From: Volutella citrinella | Taxonomy: Eukaryota; Ascomycota; Sordariomycetes; Hypocreales; Nectriaceae | Direction of reading: 5' to 3' | Length of the DNA stretch: 64,000 bases | Assembly: GCA_034401135.1 (NCBI GenBank) | Contig: JAWZSP010000003.1 | Coordinates: forward strand, 3,224,001 to 3,288,000 | Shown here: piece after piece, positions 1-14,603 of the stretch | Layout: the number at the start of each line of letters is the position of its first letter | Position numbering within the stretch: position 1 is the first letter of the stretch | Translations under genes and position numbers: made by a program | The notes under the pieces: model-generated | The model's input: only the letters and a program-made list of their open reading frames with translations | Database searches by the model: none | Told to the model about the DNA's origin: nothing

Positions 1-721
1 ACCCTGACCGGCTCATCAGCGGCGACTTTTGATTAGCCATCGATTCAATCAATATCTTTCCCAATTACTCTGTACACAACTGGCCATGGAGTCGAGCTAC
101 AGAAGTGTGGCTGGACACCAAAGCGGGAGGATCGGTACTTGGCTCTACGATCTGCCCGGGCTGGTTCAAGGTGACTCGCATTCGGCTTTCAGCACTTACG
201 ACGAGCAAGTGCCTCGCCCAATTGTCTGCGTCATCCACAACTCCGCCACATTTTTGACATTCATCGTCATGAGCCAATGACTGGATGGTTTATACGTTGT
301 AGAGTCTACCCATTTTCAGTAGGAGCTTTCAGATTTGCTCAATTTTTCTCATGATCCCTATTATAGTCGAATCATGGCCCAGCAAATGTAGGTGTTATGC
401 TTCTATTTACGTATCCCAAACTCCAAACTCCCCGAGTGCCTCTGGGCACCCTTTTCCCACCTGCCCCCGCTTAATCCCTTGGCGAACCAAGCACTCTCAT
501 TCTTCTAAATGAGTCTTTTGGCACCTTTCAGTAAAACTAGGGTCGTTTAAGCCCCTATGTCGAATCGCCTGTGACCTCCCATGTGTTGTTGCTTGGTCCC
601 AGCACCCGCTAACGGCCCTTGCCTCGGGCGCAAGATGAGGGTGGGGATATCAACCTCGATCAGAGCTTGAACACATTCATATTCAACCCAAGAAGCTAAC
701 TCCAGCTGCCCCAGACCAGAA
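1..721. other. Intergenic, left edge to IMP4 stop
   Basis: No supportable gene. Short open frames exist on both strands near 29-280 but none shows a recognisable domain, codon pattern or splice structure. The right part is the downstream region of IMP4, which is read leftward and ends at 722. Confidence 0.5.
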
Positions 722-1700
722 TCATAGGTAGTTCTTCTTCTTGGCTGTACGTGTGTACTGTGTGAGGTGCCATTCGACGTCGCCATCCTTATTCTCCAAG
801 GTACCGCCTCGGATCTCAAAGACCCTCATTGTCATTCGCGGGCCAACCTCAGCCAGCTCAACACTGTCATAGCCCGTCCTCACAAACACATGGTGTCTGA
901 CTTCGATGCTATCTTCAATGTTCTTGAAGGTGACCACTCTGTTTCCAACCTTGTTCTTGTTGGTGATTGGCTCTCTGGGAGGGAAAAGATGCTTCAGCAC
1001 TTTCACAACTCGTTCACCTAGGCGACTACTGAATCCATCAAAGATGAGGTGAGGAAACGACTCGCTCACAGTACCTCGAACACTTCCGGGGATATCGTGG
1101 CGCAAGACGACGTTGTGAAGTGAGAAGGAAACGGTGGGTCCGTGTGGCAAATGCGAAACAGTGAGGGCAGTGGGTGTGCCACGATGCTCGTGCAAGAGGA
1201 CGATGTCGGACAGCCCCGCGGACTGGGCGGACCGGACCAAGTCTGGCAGGATGAGGTTTCCACGATTTAGACGAACAGCCGTTGGGAAGAGGAGTCGCAT
1301 TTCCTTGGAAAAGGCGGCTAATCGTGCAGACGGATCGCGGGACGTCGTTACGAGAACACGGGGCTCGACGATGCCAGACAGCTGGGCGTATTCGTCATCC
1401 AGGTCCAGCTCCTCGTTGGTGGTGAGGTCCGGGCGCGACTCATCGTACTGGTAATCCTGGCGCAAGGACTTGTCATTCGCAATCGTGGGGTCTAGGGGTT
1501 TGCCGGACGCGAGCGAGGCCCTCAACTTGGCCCGCTTCTCGCTGATTTCTGCATCTCGTAGTAGGAGCGCTCGACGGTAGAGGTACTCTCGCCTTTGGCG
1601 CGCTTGCTTGCGCTATTGTAACATCGTGTGAGTAAATATCCCGAGATGGAACAAAATGGCAGGCGAATTGCTTGGGGAGGGCCGCACGGCTTACAATCAT
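722..1700 (-). CDS. IMP4: U3 small nucleolar ribonucleoprotein protein Imp4 (Brix domain)
   Basis: Coding parts are complement(722..1612, 1695..1700), 298 residues. Imp4 acts in the nucleolus with Mpp10, Imp3 and U3 snoRNA during early cleavages of the 35S pre-rRNA. The N-terminus is a basic helix (RKQARQRREYLYRR and following), then a Brix domain over roughly residues 80-270 that includes VLVTTSRDPSARL, LHEHRGTPTALTVSHLPHGPT and HLIFDGFSSRLG. The length equals the family norm. The first coding exon is only six bases, Met-Ile, ending at a GTAAGC donor; the 82-base intron ends in ACAATAG. Without it the conserved basic start has no ATG, because TAG closes the frame just upstream of exon 2. The gene is divergent from UPF1 across 668 bases. 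I am confident of the identity and fairly sure of the tiny first exon. Confidence 0.93.
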
Positions 1701-2368
1701 AATGGCGAATCGAATCGAAGCAGGCTGCCACTTGCTGAGAGTCTTGGGATGATCAACTTTACAGTGAGCTACATGACGGGCGGCTACCTTTTTTTTTTCT
1801 GCCCAAATGTTTCTTATCGGTTCGGCCGTGGTTCTAGCGCCTATCGATAAACAAAGGCGCCTATCACGTGGGCGCAAAATGTCCCACCAACTCCGCCAGC
1901 AGGAGGGTCCTTGTCGCTCACCCATGGTTGGAAATCGAGAACACCAGAAAATCATTCCCTCCCACCCTCGGTGCTAGGTGTTCGAGAAGCGCCTTTCCTT
2001 AGCCGTTCTTTCCCACTCAGCCTTCCCCCGCAGATTGGCACGCTCACTTTAGGCCGGATTTTGTTTCGCGATGATGTGAGCCGTCGCCGCAACTTGCAAC
2101 TACGATCTCTATTTATCCCCCAAGTCCTACCCGGGCCGCCACGAAGGCGTAACACAAAGGTTACTTGTCTTTTTCGAAGCCCGACTGCTGTAGGTAGGTC
2201 GCACCGCACTAACAGGCAGGGTGCGGGTGTTTTTGGTCAATCCGAGGAGGGTTTGCTCCCTTTGCAAGACATCCGAGTCACCGCTGCCTGCCGCGGGGCA
2301 TCCATCACTGACTGACTACATGCAGGAATTGCCCTAGTAGCCCAACTGAATTTTGCACCAACGCGACC
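1701..2368. promoter_or_regulatory. Shared divergent promoter IMP4 / UPF1
   Basis: This 668-base space lies between the two start codons and must hold both promoters. It contains a pyrimidine run near 1790-1799 and the palindrome CACGTG at 1865-1870 in the context TATCACGTGGG, a bHLH (E-box) type site. The part after 1950 is pyrimidine-rich and probably the UPF1 leader. No further gene is visible. Confidence 0.5.
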
Positions 2369-5300
2369 ATGGAGGGTGCTTTTACCCATGTCGGCAACCA
2401 CCTGATATCCGATTCCGCCGCTGCCATTAACGCTGGCGCCGATGACCTATCCACGATCGATGCCGACGAGAGCCTGCTCTATGGAAAATATGGCGATCGC
2501 GGTGGCCGCCGCAGGGCGGATGACGATGACAACCAGACCGAAGCCTATGAGGAGGAAGATAATGACAGCTTGAATAGCATGCCCGTCGATGGCATGATGG
2601 GGTTGAAGTTGAAAGGCCCGGAGGAGGAAAGAGAGCTTCCTGCCCATGCTTGCGCGTAGGTACAGTGCCCATTTGTGGTTGCCACACCCACTGACTTCTG
2701 TGGCTAGCTATTGCGGGATTCACTCTCCAGGATGCGTCGTCAAGTGCCTGACCTGCAACAAGTGGTTTTGCAGTGCCCGCGGTAACGGATCCTCCACCCA
2801 CATTGTCAACCATCTCGTTCGCGCTCGCCACAAGGAAGTCCAGTTGCACCCCGAGTCAACTCTAGGCGACACCGTTCTCGAATGCTACAACTGCGGTACC
2901 AAAAACGCGTTTCTTCTCGGCTTCATTCCTGCGAAATCCGACACCGTCGTCGTCCTCCTATGCCGTCAGCCGTGCGCGGCGAACTCCTCCAACAAGGACA
3001 TGAACTGGGACACATCTCGTTGGCAACCGCTGATCGAGGAGCGCGCTTTCTTGCCCTGGCTTGTTGCGACACCCTCCGACGCCGAACAACTTCGAGCTCG
3101 CCACATGACCCCGAATATGATTGCCAAGCTCGAGGAAATGTGGAAGATTGAGCCCAAGGCGACCGTAATGGATCTTGAGAAGGCGGCCAACATTGATGAC
3201 GACCCTCACCCGGTGCTCTTGAACTACGACGATCCGTACCATTATCAAAACATCTTTGGACCATTGGTCAAGATGGAATCTGATTACGACAAGAAGCTCA
3301 AGGAAGCGCAATCCGAAGATGGGTTGACTGTTCGCTGGGATTACGGACTGAACAACAAGCACCTTGTGAGCTTCAACCTGCACAAGATTGAATCTGGTGA
3401 TGTCAAGCTGGCAGTTGGCGACGAAATGCGATTGCGATACAAGGGTGAGCTGCGTTCGCCTTGGGAAGGCGTCGGATACGTGATTAAGATTCCCAACAAC
3501 CAGTCTGACGAGGTGACTCTTGAATTGCGCAAAACTGGAAACGAGAAGCTTGTGCCAACCGACTTGTCTCACAACTTTTCTGCCGACTACGTCTGGAAGG
3601 CTACTTCCTATGACCGAATGCAGTTGGCCATGAAGACTTTTGCCGTTGATGACATGAGTGTTTCTGGCTACATCTTCCACACGCTTCTGGGTCACGAGGT
3701 CGAGCTCAAGCCCCTCAAGACCAATCTACCTAAGAAGTGGTCCGTCCCTGGCCTCCCTGATCTCAATCCCAGCCAGGTCAGTGCGATCAAGTCCGTTTTG
3801 CAGAAGCCTTTGAGCCTTATTCAGGGACCTCCTGGAACCGGTAAGACTGTGACCTCTGCCACCATCATCTACCATCTCGCAAAGATGAGTGGTAGCCAGG
3901 TTTTGGTTTGCGCGCCATCCAACGTTGCAGTCGACCAACTTTGCGAGCGTGTGCATCGCACTGGGCTCAAGGTTGTTCGGTTGACTGCTAAATCGCGCGA
4001 AGACGTGGAGTCGTCGGTCAGTTTTCTGGCTCTGCACGAACAAGTTCGCATGTCAGAACACAACAGCGAGCTTGTCAAGCTTTCTCAGCTGAAGAATGAA
4101 CTCGGCGAACTCTCCAGCCAGGACGAGAAGAAATTCAAGCAGCTCACCAAGGTTGCAGAGCGGGACATCCTCAACAACGCCGACGTCGTGTGCTGCACCT
4201 GCGTTGGAGCCGGTGATCCGCGCCTGTCCAAGATGAAATTTCGCAACGTCTTGATTGATGAGTCAACCCAGTCGGCGGAGCCCGAGTGCATGATCCCCCT
4301 AGTGCTTGGGTGCAAGCAGGTTGTCTTGGTCGGTGACCACAAGCAGCTCGGGCCCGTCATTATGAACAAGAAGGCTGCCAAGGCGGGTCTCAACCAGTCC
4401 CTGTTTGAGCGTCTTGTCAACCTCAAGCTTCCTCCGATCCGCCTCAAGATCCAATACCGAATGCATCCTTGTCTGTCCGAATTCCCCTCCAACATGTTTT
4501 ACGACGGCGACCTCCAAAACGGCGTGACGCACGAAAACAGGCTCAGGAAGGATGTTGATTTCCCATGGCCCGTGGGAGAGATGCCCATGATGTTCTGGTC
4601 CAACCTCGGACACGAAGAAATCTCTGCCTCGGGAACCTCGTATCTCAACCGAACTGAGGCTTCAAACGTCGAAAAGGCCGTGACGAGGTTCTTCAAAGCC
4701 GGAGTCAAGCCCGCCGATATTGGTGTGATTACGCCATACGAGGGTCAGCGAAGCTACATTGTGACTACGATGCAAAATTCGGGCACCTACAAGAAGGAGT
4801 TTTACAAGGACGTCGAGGTTGCCTCGGTGGACGCCTTCCAGGGTCGTGAGAAGGACTTCATTGTCCTTTCTTGCGTGCGATCCAACGACAACCAAGGCAT
4901 TGGTTTCTTGTCCGACCCCCGTCGACTCAACGTTGCTTTGACCCGTGCCAAGTACGGCCTTGTCATCCTCGGAAACCCCAAGGTTCTTTCCAAGCACGAA
5001 TTGTGGCATAACTTGCTTGTTCATTTCAAGGATCGCAAGTGTTTTGTGGAGGGCCCTTTGACCAACCTCCAAGCTTGCTTGTTGCAGTTCAGCCGACCCA
5101 AGGTCAGCTACCGCCAAAAGAACCAACAATCCCAGCAGTTTGGAGCTGGCAACTTCGCCAACGGACGATTCAACGGCGCCCCCACTGGCCGCGACTTTGA
5201 CTTGGGCTCCATGGTTTCCTACATTCCCGACGATGTTTCCTCGATTCACGGCTCAGCGTTTGGCGGGGCCTCGTTGAACAGTGCCTTCCCACCCATGTTC

Positions 5301-5672
5301 TCCAGCTTCACTCCTGATCAATGGCCGGGCCTACCTGGTGTTTCGGCGCCGGGCCGTGGTGGCAAGAGCCGTGGACGGGCCACTGAGAGTATTGCAGGTG
5401 AGAGTGTTGCCAACTCGGAATTTACGGACGCCTCTGCCAGCGTGATTGGCGGCAAGGGGGTCGGCCAGGGAGGCGTGAGCCTCGGTGCTGGACTTCACGA
5501 TGCTGTGACGGGGATGCGCCCCGTTTCCTACACCCAGAGCGATCGTCTGAAGCAGTATGTCGAGAGCAGCGGTCGCATGGCGCCTGGCAATGGATATGGC
5601 CGACGATACGACGATGACGAGAAGAGCATCAGCACCGCTTTCCACAGCCAGATCGGTGGCAACTACGACTGA
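2369..5672 (+). CDS. NAM7: ATP-dependent RNA helicase Upf1 (nonsense-mediated mRNA decay)
   Basis: Coding parts are join(2369..2655, 2708..5672), 1083 residues. Upf1 is the superfamily 1 RNA helicase that, with Upf2 and Upf3, marks transcripts with premature stops for decay in the cytoplasm. The N-terminus is acidic. The Cys/His-rich zinc region that binds Upf2 follows at about 93-185 ([39 protein letters not shown]). The helicase core shows Walker A GPPGTGKT near 469, motif [43 protein letters not shown] and [16 protein letters not shown] Gly/Ser-rich tail with SQ dipeptides follows. The 52-base intron (GTAGGT..GCTAG) splits the codon for Ala96 inside the zinc region and restores the CAYCG motif. 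Length and order match fungal Upf1. Confidence 0.97.
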
Positions 5673-7175
5673 ATGGATTGATGAGACAATCGCCACGAGT
5701 AGGCGATGGCATGAAACTTGCATCCTAGAAGGTCATGTGGCCGATCTTGGGTCCGTCAGGCCGCCACCAAGGCCGGCCAGTCTGCGCCGCCGGAACGTCT
5801 GGTTCCCCCTGGCCAATGCGCGTAAGCGTTCAGAGCCTCTGATACTGTCGTGTCCGGGTCCAGACTAGGCCTCAATGGATCGATCTGGGGCAAAGGAGGA
5901 CACCGGTTCCTAGTGCCGAACGACTTCACCCTTGGTAGTCTGCGGCCTCGGCGGGTTCCAACCGGTGTATATTGTCTTGGTAATCTGCATCAATACAATG
6001 CGTGGAAGGTATCGCAGCAACTGGGACGTCGGGTAGAAGCGACAGCGGGCGACAAATGGGTGTATCTATTAACGAGAAGCCCCGGTTCCCCCAGAGGCGT
6101 CAATTAGGAGAGGTGTGAGCTTCGGTCAGCCGCCTGGTGTGGATTACCTGTGGTCATCCAATTGCCACTGGGCGCTCGATGATGCGGTTTTAGTTTTTCA
6201 ACTGACCTTTAGTCATTCATTTGCCAGTTTACAAGATGATAAGAAAAAAAATAGTCACTCGTTTCTAAAAAAGTTGGACCCTTTCCACGTCATTTCAGAA
6301 TGTCGCCATGTTGAGATTGGTTGGGTCATGCAATATGTGGTGGTGTAAGCTCGAACGCCAGAACGAATGCAACTCGGCTTTTCTCTGTGTAGATGCCAAC
6401 ACATGTGAGTTTTACTACTAGGAACTCATTTCGTTTCCTCCAGTCCACTCTGTAGTCAATGCATGAGAAAGCCACAGCTGGGATTGTGTCGAGAGCCAAG
6501 AGCAGTGCCACAACTTGTGCAACAAGCAAAACCAGGCCCGCAAAAGCAACGGTTGTACGTCTGATAGTCCTGATTGGAGAGCCTCGACAGCCATGGCGGT
6601 GTCGTATTGGCAGGGCTCGACAGCCTAGAGCATCCAAAAGTGAGTGTTCCCTCAAAGATCCCCGCTGTCGTCGGAATTGATCCGAAACGGACGGCGGAGC
6701 AGCTCCGAATGCGCAACCTGTATACTACGTATGTGAACAGAGTCAAAGGTTCATCAGTCTAACTTGCCAAACAAGCATCGGGGCCGTTGACAGGTGGATA
6801 CCGAGGCCCCGGAATGCGGGGTACGGGGGCCGGAGCTTTCAGCTGTTCCTGGGCGGCCGACGATCATTTCCTCGACATGGACGAAGGCTGGTCACAAAAC
6901 GGATTTTACCTCGGGCGGCACACGCACCCCTGGCTCTGGGGCTTCGTGCAACAGACGCCATCGCACCATCTGTCGCGCTCGTTGGCCTCGGAACGCCCAC
7001 CCCCATCAGACCTGGTGCCTCACCGGAACCCCGCAAGGAGCAGGCCCTTTTGCTTTTGCTGGGGCTGCCTGGCAATTGATATCATCTTCCAAGACTCCAC
7101 AAAGCCGGCCATTGACATGTATGCCATGCCCGACCTTCGAAGTCGTGCTGCCTGAGTCTTCATTGCCAGTCAACC
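5673..7175. other. Intergenic, UPF1 to alcohol oxidase
   Basis: About 1.5 kb with no gene I can support. The left end is the UPF1 downstream region. The right end is the alcohol-oxidase promoter, which carries fatty-acid-response-like hexamers (listed separately). Open frames around 6.8-7.15 kb have no recognisable content. Confidence 0.5.
6801..6991. promoter_or_regulatory. Paired CCGAGG / CCTCGG hexamers upstream of alcohol oxidase
   Basis: CCGAGG lies at 6801-6806 and CCTCGG at 6986-6991, 370 and 185 bases before the oxidase start. CCTCGG is the published core of the FarA/FarB and Ctf1 zinc-cluster regulators, which induce lipid-use genes on fatty acids. The sequence match is direct; function is inference. 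The hexamer also occurs by chance in GC-rich DNA. Confidence 0.3.
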
Positions 7176-9451
7176 ATGTCCCAGACTCCGCTCCCCACGC
7201 CCATCGCGGCGGTTCCTGAAGGCGACCTGACCCCCAATCAATGGGAGGTCCTCCTCGCGATTTGCGATGCCATCATCCCCGCCATTCACGGTCCTGTGTC
7301 CGAGGATGCGAGCCAATACCGCGCTCCAGATGGGAATGGCGCCCTCGTAGTGCCTCCAGGTACCTCTGTGGACATAGCACAGCAGTACTTGAGCGAGAAG
7401 CCCTCAGATATCCCTGGTTTCCGCGTAGCCATGCGACTGCTTCTCTTCACTGGTCTATCCGAGACCGATAGGACCGCTTTCATCCGGGTCCTCGATGTAC
7501 TGAGGTCAGGCAGCCTGTCGCCATGTCAACGGTCGCCATACTAACATCTTCGCCAGTTACTCCGTCGGATCACTGCTTCTCACTGGATCGCTGGGCTTCG
7601 CCAAGCAACCGACGCATATTCGCGACGCCGTTCTCAAGTCCTGGTCCCATTCACGCCTGCCTCCTCTTCGCCTCCTCTACCGTCAATTCACAGCACTAAC
7701 AAAACAGGTCTGGACCAGGACCAGCCCGACCCTGAGGCCGCTTCTGGGATTCCCACGCACCCCTGTGGACTGTAAGCTCGGCGATGACTTTGATTTCAAC
7801 TTCATCCAATTCCCGCCAAGCGACGAGCCCGAGCTGCTCGAGACGGACGTCGTTGTAGTGGGAAGTGGTTGTGGAGGAGGAGTTGCAGCCAAAACCCTAT
7901 CCGAGGCAGGTTTTCGTGTCTTAGTCGTCGACAAAGGATACTACTGGCCGCCGGAATACCTGCCAATGACAGAGGAGCATGGCCCGCCTCATTTCATCCA
8001 GAGCGGAGGCTTCATGTGTGAGTCTGGCCAAATACTTCCGAGTGCCCTCTCCGTTGCTAACATGCCAACCAGCCGATGATGGTTCTATAGCCCTCATTGC
8101 GGCCCAAACCTGGGGCGGCGGCGGTACCATCAACTGGTCCGCATCTCTGCAAGTTCAGGGATTTGTCCGGCGCCAGTGGGCAGATACAGGCATCCCGTTC
8201 TTCACCTCGACCAAATTCCAGGAATCAATCGACAGAGTCTGCGACACAATGGGAGTTACGAGCGAGAACATTCCCCACACCATTCCCAACAAGAAGCTGT
8301 TGGAGGGATCCCGGCGGTTGGGCTGGGCGCACAAGGAGGTGCCTCAGAACACGGGTCACTCGCGACACAGCTGCGGCCACTGCTTTCTGGGCTGTCGATC
8401 CAGCGAGAAGCAGGGCCCGACCGTCTCGTGGCTCCCCAAGGCCGCCGCCGGCGGTGCCCGTTTCATCGAGGGATTCAACGTCGACCGAGTGTTGTTCGAG
8501 AAGGTAAGGGGGGAGCTTACGGCTACCGGCGTCGAGGGCACCTGGCGATCACGCGACCAGAACCTCGGCACGGCAGCCCAGAACGACACCCCGCGACGGG
8601 TAATCATCAAGGCTAAGAGGGTCATCGTCTCGTGCGGAACCCTTCAGTCGCCACTGCTCCTTCACCGCTCGGGACTCCGAAACTCGCAAATCGGCCGTAA
8701 CCTGTATCTGCACCCTGTCTCCGTCCTAGGCGCCATCTACGATGAGGAGACAGTTCCGTGGGATGGCCCAATCCTGAGCACAGTGTGCTCCGAGTTTGAG
8801 AACCTCGATGGCCATGGCCATGGCGTCAAGCTGGAAACCACCAGCATGCTGCCATACTCATGGCTGAGCTGGATCCCACGAAACGAGGGACGCGAGTACA
8901 AGCGGATGGCGGCCAGGATGCGGCACATGGCTGGCTTCATCAGCATCTCTCGAGACCGCGACACGGGCAGGGTGTACCCTGACCCAGCCGATGGCCGAAC
9001 CCGTGTCGAGTACACGCCCTCAAAGTTTGACAAAAATAGTATCCTGGAAGGCCTGGTGGGGCTTGCGCGCATCAACTATGCAGCGGGTGCCCGTGAGCTA
9101 TTCACAATGGTCGAAGGGCTAGAGGCATTCGTTCGACCCGAGGGCAAGGACGAGGACACAGCCGAGGCCGAGTTTGAGGCGTGGATCAAGAAGCTCCGAT
9201 CGCACGGCTTCCCAGCGCCAGAGTCCCTCTTCGTTTCGGCACACCAGATGGGAACGTGTCGCATGTCGGCAACACCCAAGAAAGGTGTCGTCGACCCCAC
9301 GGGACAGGTCTGGGGAACCAAGGGGCTGTATGTCATGGATGCGAGCGTGTTCCCCACAGCGAGCGGTGTGAACCCAATGATCACAAACATGGCCATCGTC
9401 GACTACCTCAGCAACTCCTTGGTCCATCGCTTGACTAAGGAGAAGCTGTGA
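7176..9451 (+). CDS. Long-chain fatty alcohol oxidase (GMC oxidoreductase)
   Basis: Coding parts are join(7176..7504, 7557..8017, 8073..9451), 722 residues. It should oxidise long-chain alcohols to aldehydes with FAD and O2, giving H2O2, as in omega-oxidation of alkanes and lipids. An N-terminal helical part (about 1-190) is typical of this clade. The FAD dinucleotide motif VVVGSGCGGGVAAKTLSEAG begins near 208, followed by LVVDKG. The second GMC region is TWGGGGTINWSASLQ. The catalytic pair of GMC enzymes is matched by His654 in SAHQMGTCRMS and Asn697 in ASGVNPMITNMA. Both introns have clean borders, and the first has CTAAC before the acceptor. The C-terminus TKEKL is close to, but not, a standard peroxisomal PTS1. 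The precise substrate is inferred from the clade. Confidence 0.88.
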
Positions 9452-10961
9452 TAATGCTGGACTCGCCGGAGCGGGATGTACTCGCCGGTGGAGGGCTGGG
9501 CGCATCAGATGTGGTGCTGCGTTTCCTCTTGGCTCGTTTGGTTTGCCGACCACGACGTCTTGGTATAGTTAAGCAGATATGGAATGAATTGAATGAATCG
9601 CCATCGAGTCTGAGAAGGACGCTACCCACAGCGGCCAAATGTGACAGCTGCCCCGAGCCTCGTGCGTCAGGTCAAGTAGGACTTATGACCGCACATTGCG
9701 ACAGTGATAATTCGCGCCTGGTATGATATGAGATTGTGGCCCATTTCCATGTCGTCAAAGTAAGCAGCTGACACAGTAAATTGGCCCGGATGACAGCGGC
9801 AGGATCTGACAGCCAAAGTCCCTGAGGACCCTGTGTTCCTGACTGGGTAGGGATGCAGCCGGCACATTTGGATTGCTGACAGCTCGTCCCTGGTCCCTGT
9901 CAATGCCGATAATTGCTACGCGGAATCATAGGTGGATGGTGCGCCACAGCCCGCGCTCTAACTTCTACGCGTATGGGCAGGCGGCGACGGAATGCATCAT
10001 ACGGACTAGTCGGGAAGTTAGTGGGGTGGGCGCGTATCCGGGACCCGGGGAAGGAACGTCCTGGCCACCACCAAGCTGAGGATCACAATGCAACATCGAA
10101 CCAACGGCGATGATTTATTTTTATCCTCCGTCTCTTCATGTCATGCGAGGACATACCTACTGCACAGGGACAATGCATTCCAAAAACACCCGAACCCACT
10201 TCAGCCAAGCTCAGCGCCACCTGTTCGGCACAGCTGCTCTTAGCGCCAAGACCCTGCCAGTGGGGCATGTCCAGTTGGCCGCCCTCTAAGCTCTTCTGCT
10301 GCGAGGCCTCATTTCTGACTGTTGGCTGTACTGTATTTGAATTGTCTGCGGACTGCGGCATCCCGCCAATGAGCCCCCCAAAGCACGCCCCATCCAACAG
10401 CGTGGGCCGCTCCGGCAAACCCGGAATGCCTGGCCCCAGGCCCGCCTCGGTTTCGGTTTCGAATTGCGATGGCCCATGATAAGGAGGCGCCGTTGTTGGC
10501 CGTACTATTAACTGATTCGGGGAGGAGGGCACATGTGGCTCGTCATCACCGGGCTTGGCTAGACTTGGCTCGAGACTCGCCTCGTTCTTAAGCAGCCACT
10601 AGCCCACCGACCACCCCCGGCATCGCGACGTTCTTCGCCTCGTCTGTTCGTCGTCAGTTTTGTCTTTCTAGTCTTCCGAGGCCTCTCTGCGCGACACGCT
10701 CTGCCCCGGGGTTTCCTTTCCCGTGGCATCCGACTCACACCTAGATCCTTCGCCACCCGCCGATCTCCCGAGATCCCGACGATCAGAGGTGTGTGTGGTC
10801 GATCCTCCCCCATTGGTACTGCAGTCCAACCTCGGACGGGCCTTGGGTACCAGACTGCCTACGGTTTCTGGGCACAAGCAAAATATCCGATCTGCCTTCG
10901 GAGGATCGATCAACTTCATCTCGCCAAAGAGGTCAACCACCGTCATGCACTTCGCCCGCCA
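9452..10961. other. Intergenic, alcohol oxidase to mannosidase
   Basis: About 1.5 kb without a supportable gene. A minus-strand frame of about 149 codons at 10083-10532 has no domain or family look and is not called. The right part, from about 10600, is C-rich and is probably the mannosidase promoter and leader. Confidence 0.5.
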
Positions 10962-12744
<1,783 letters not shown>

Positions 12745-13467
12745 ACGACAGAAGGCTTATCATCCAAGATGACTTTGAACCAACTTGGCTGAATGTACAT
12801 ATACATGGCAACCTCATTAAGCTATTAGTGACGGCCGAACGCATGGAGAAGGCGCACTTGGGCTAGGGAGGACTGGCTAGCAACGCTTGGCCAGTTCTCT
12901 ACTGGTAATTCTTCTTTCGATTTTTCCCCGGATATGTAAGGTAGCATTTGTTGGAGTTGCATACAAGATACATGGCTGTCCTCTTTTATTTTCTTTCAAT
13001 GCATACAGGACACTCAAGGGCAACAAGGCGGGTTACAATAAAAGCATCGTTGCTGGAGCGAGAAACTCCAAACCACACTGCTGTCCTCCGTGGACCATAT
13101 GCAACTACCTGCCTCATATGATTGAATCCCTGCACGACATGAAATCGGCGTCTAATGCTACTGCTTGCTCCTAGCGTGTGGCTACTTCCTTATCAATCAG
13201 CGCCAACCGACCATGCCATGTACCCCACCCAACCACAGGACCCAGCATCAGGCCGTATTACATCACCACAGGCTGGCGCGCATGCTCGTTTCGTCTATCT
13301 GCCAGACCCTTCCCCCCGATCCCTTTTTCTCCCGTCGGCAGGGCCAAAAACCACACCACCAACCCGCCAACTGCCGTTCCACCAACCCACGCACCACCAA
13401 AAAAAATAATCGACCGCACACCCCCTGGCAACCCGTCCGCCTGAGCGCGCCTTCGTGATGAGGAGGC
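12745..13467. other. Intergenic, mannosidase to J-protein
   Basis: About 720 bases. The part from 13200 to 13440 is strongly C-rich on the plus strand, as expected for a fungal promoter or leader. No gene is seen. Confidence 0.5.
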
Positions 13468-14603
13468 ATGCTGCTGCGTCCCGTCTCCAGACACACGCCA
13501 CTCGCGGTCCTTGGGCTGCGCCGCTCGTCGCCAATTGCGTCCGGCGGTGCCTGGTCGGGTCTTCTGCGTCATGACTGCGACGTCCTCGTGCGGCCCGCGC
13601 TCCGGTGTCGGGGCACGACCTGGCGAGGCCTGCATGAAGACATTGCGCGCAAGAACCATTATGAGCGACTGAATCTGCGTCACGACGCCAGTCCAGCTGA
13701 GATTAAGAAGTCAGTCAATCCCACCCCTCTGCAGTTCCCCACGCCCCATCTCGTCATACGCAGGCCAAGCTGACCATCATCGCCAGATCCTTCTATTCCC
13801 TCTCCAAGACACACCACCCAGACGCCAATCCCGCCGACCCAAACGCCGGCCACGCCTTCTCTCTCCTCTCCGAATCATACACCATCCTCTCCAACACATC
13901 CCGCCGCGCCGCATACGACCGCGACGTCCTCCGCCTGCAACACCACCAGCACCACGCCCACGCCCACCCCAATCCTCGCGCCTCGTACCACAGCGCAAAC
14001 AACCCAGCCGGCGGCCGCTCCCCCTCGGGCCTCAGCCGCCGTAGAGGGACCTTCCGTGGCCCGCCGCCCAGCTTCTACCGCAGCGGCGGCTGGGGCGAAC
14101 ATGCCGACAAGCGCCGCCGAGCGCACGAAGAGTCGACAGGCACCGGGCCTGACGGGCAATCCCCTAACTCAACCCCCTCCTCCTCCCACGCCTCCCACTC
14201 CTCCTCGCCATCGTCGTCGTCATCGGCTTCCTCGGCTGGCGGGCACCACAGCGCGGACCCCTGGGCGAGCGCCTACGGCCACACACACGGCGAGAGTGCC
14301 AGACACAGACACCACCAGCACCATGGCGGTATGGGCCCGGGCGATGACCCCTTCGGCCACCAGGAGGAGGTGCCGCACTTCGACAAGGAGGGCCACACTC
14401 GCACCCACCGCCGCGAGGATACCCGCCGCAGGAATCGCTCCAGGCGGGCCGTCGGCGACGACGATATCGAGTTTGAGCCCCAGACCACTATGATGGGCCA
14501 CTTCCTTATAATATCGGGGATTTTAATTGCCACCCTCGTGGCGCCGCTCGCCTATATACAATTCATGAGGCTGGGCAGACAGAACAAGGAGAGGGACTAT
14601 TAG
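13468..14603 (+). CDS. Mitochondrial membrane-anchored J-domain (DnaJ-like) protein
   Basis: Coding parts are join(13468..13709, 13787..14603), 352 residues. It should be an Hsp70 co-chaperone. The N-terminus is Arg-rich without acidic residues for about 35 residues, which fits a mitochondrial presequence. The J domain covers about 63-130 and holds the essential HPD at 91-93 (KTHHPDANP) and the helix IV-like AAYDRDV. The middle is low-complexity, rich in His, Ser and Gly. A single hydrophobic segment lies at about 320-338 (LIISGILIATLVAPLAY), followed by a short basic tail. The intron lies within J-domain helix II and its acceptor restores KKSFYSLSK. An in-frame TGA sits just upstream of the chosen ATG. 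No Cys-rich zinc domain is present, so this is a type III J-protein. Topology and compartment are inferred. Confidence 0.85.
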
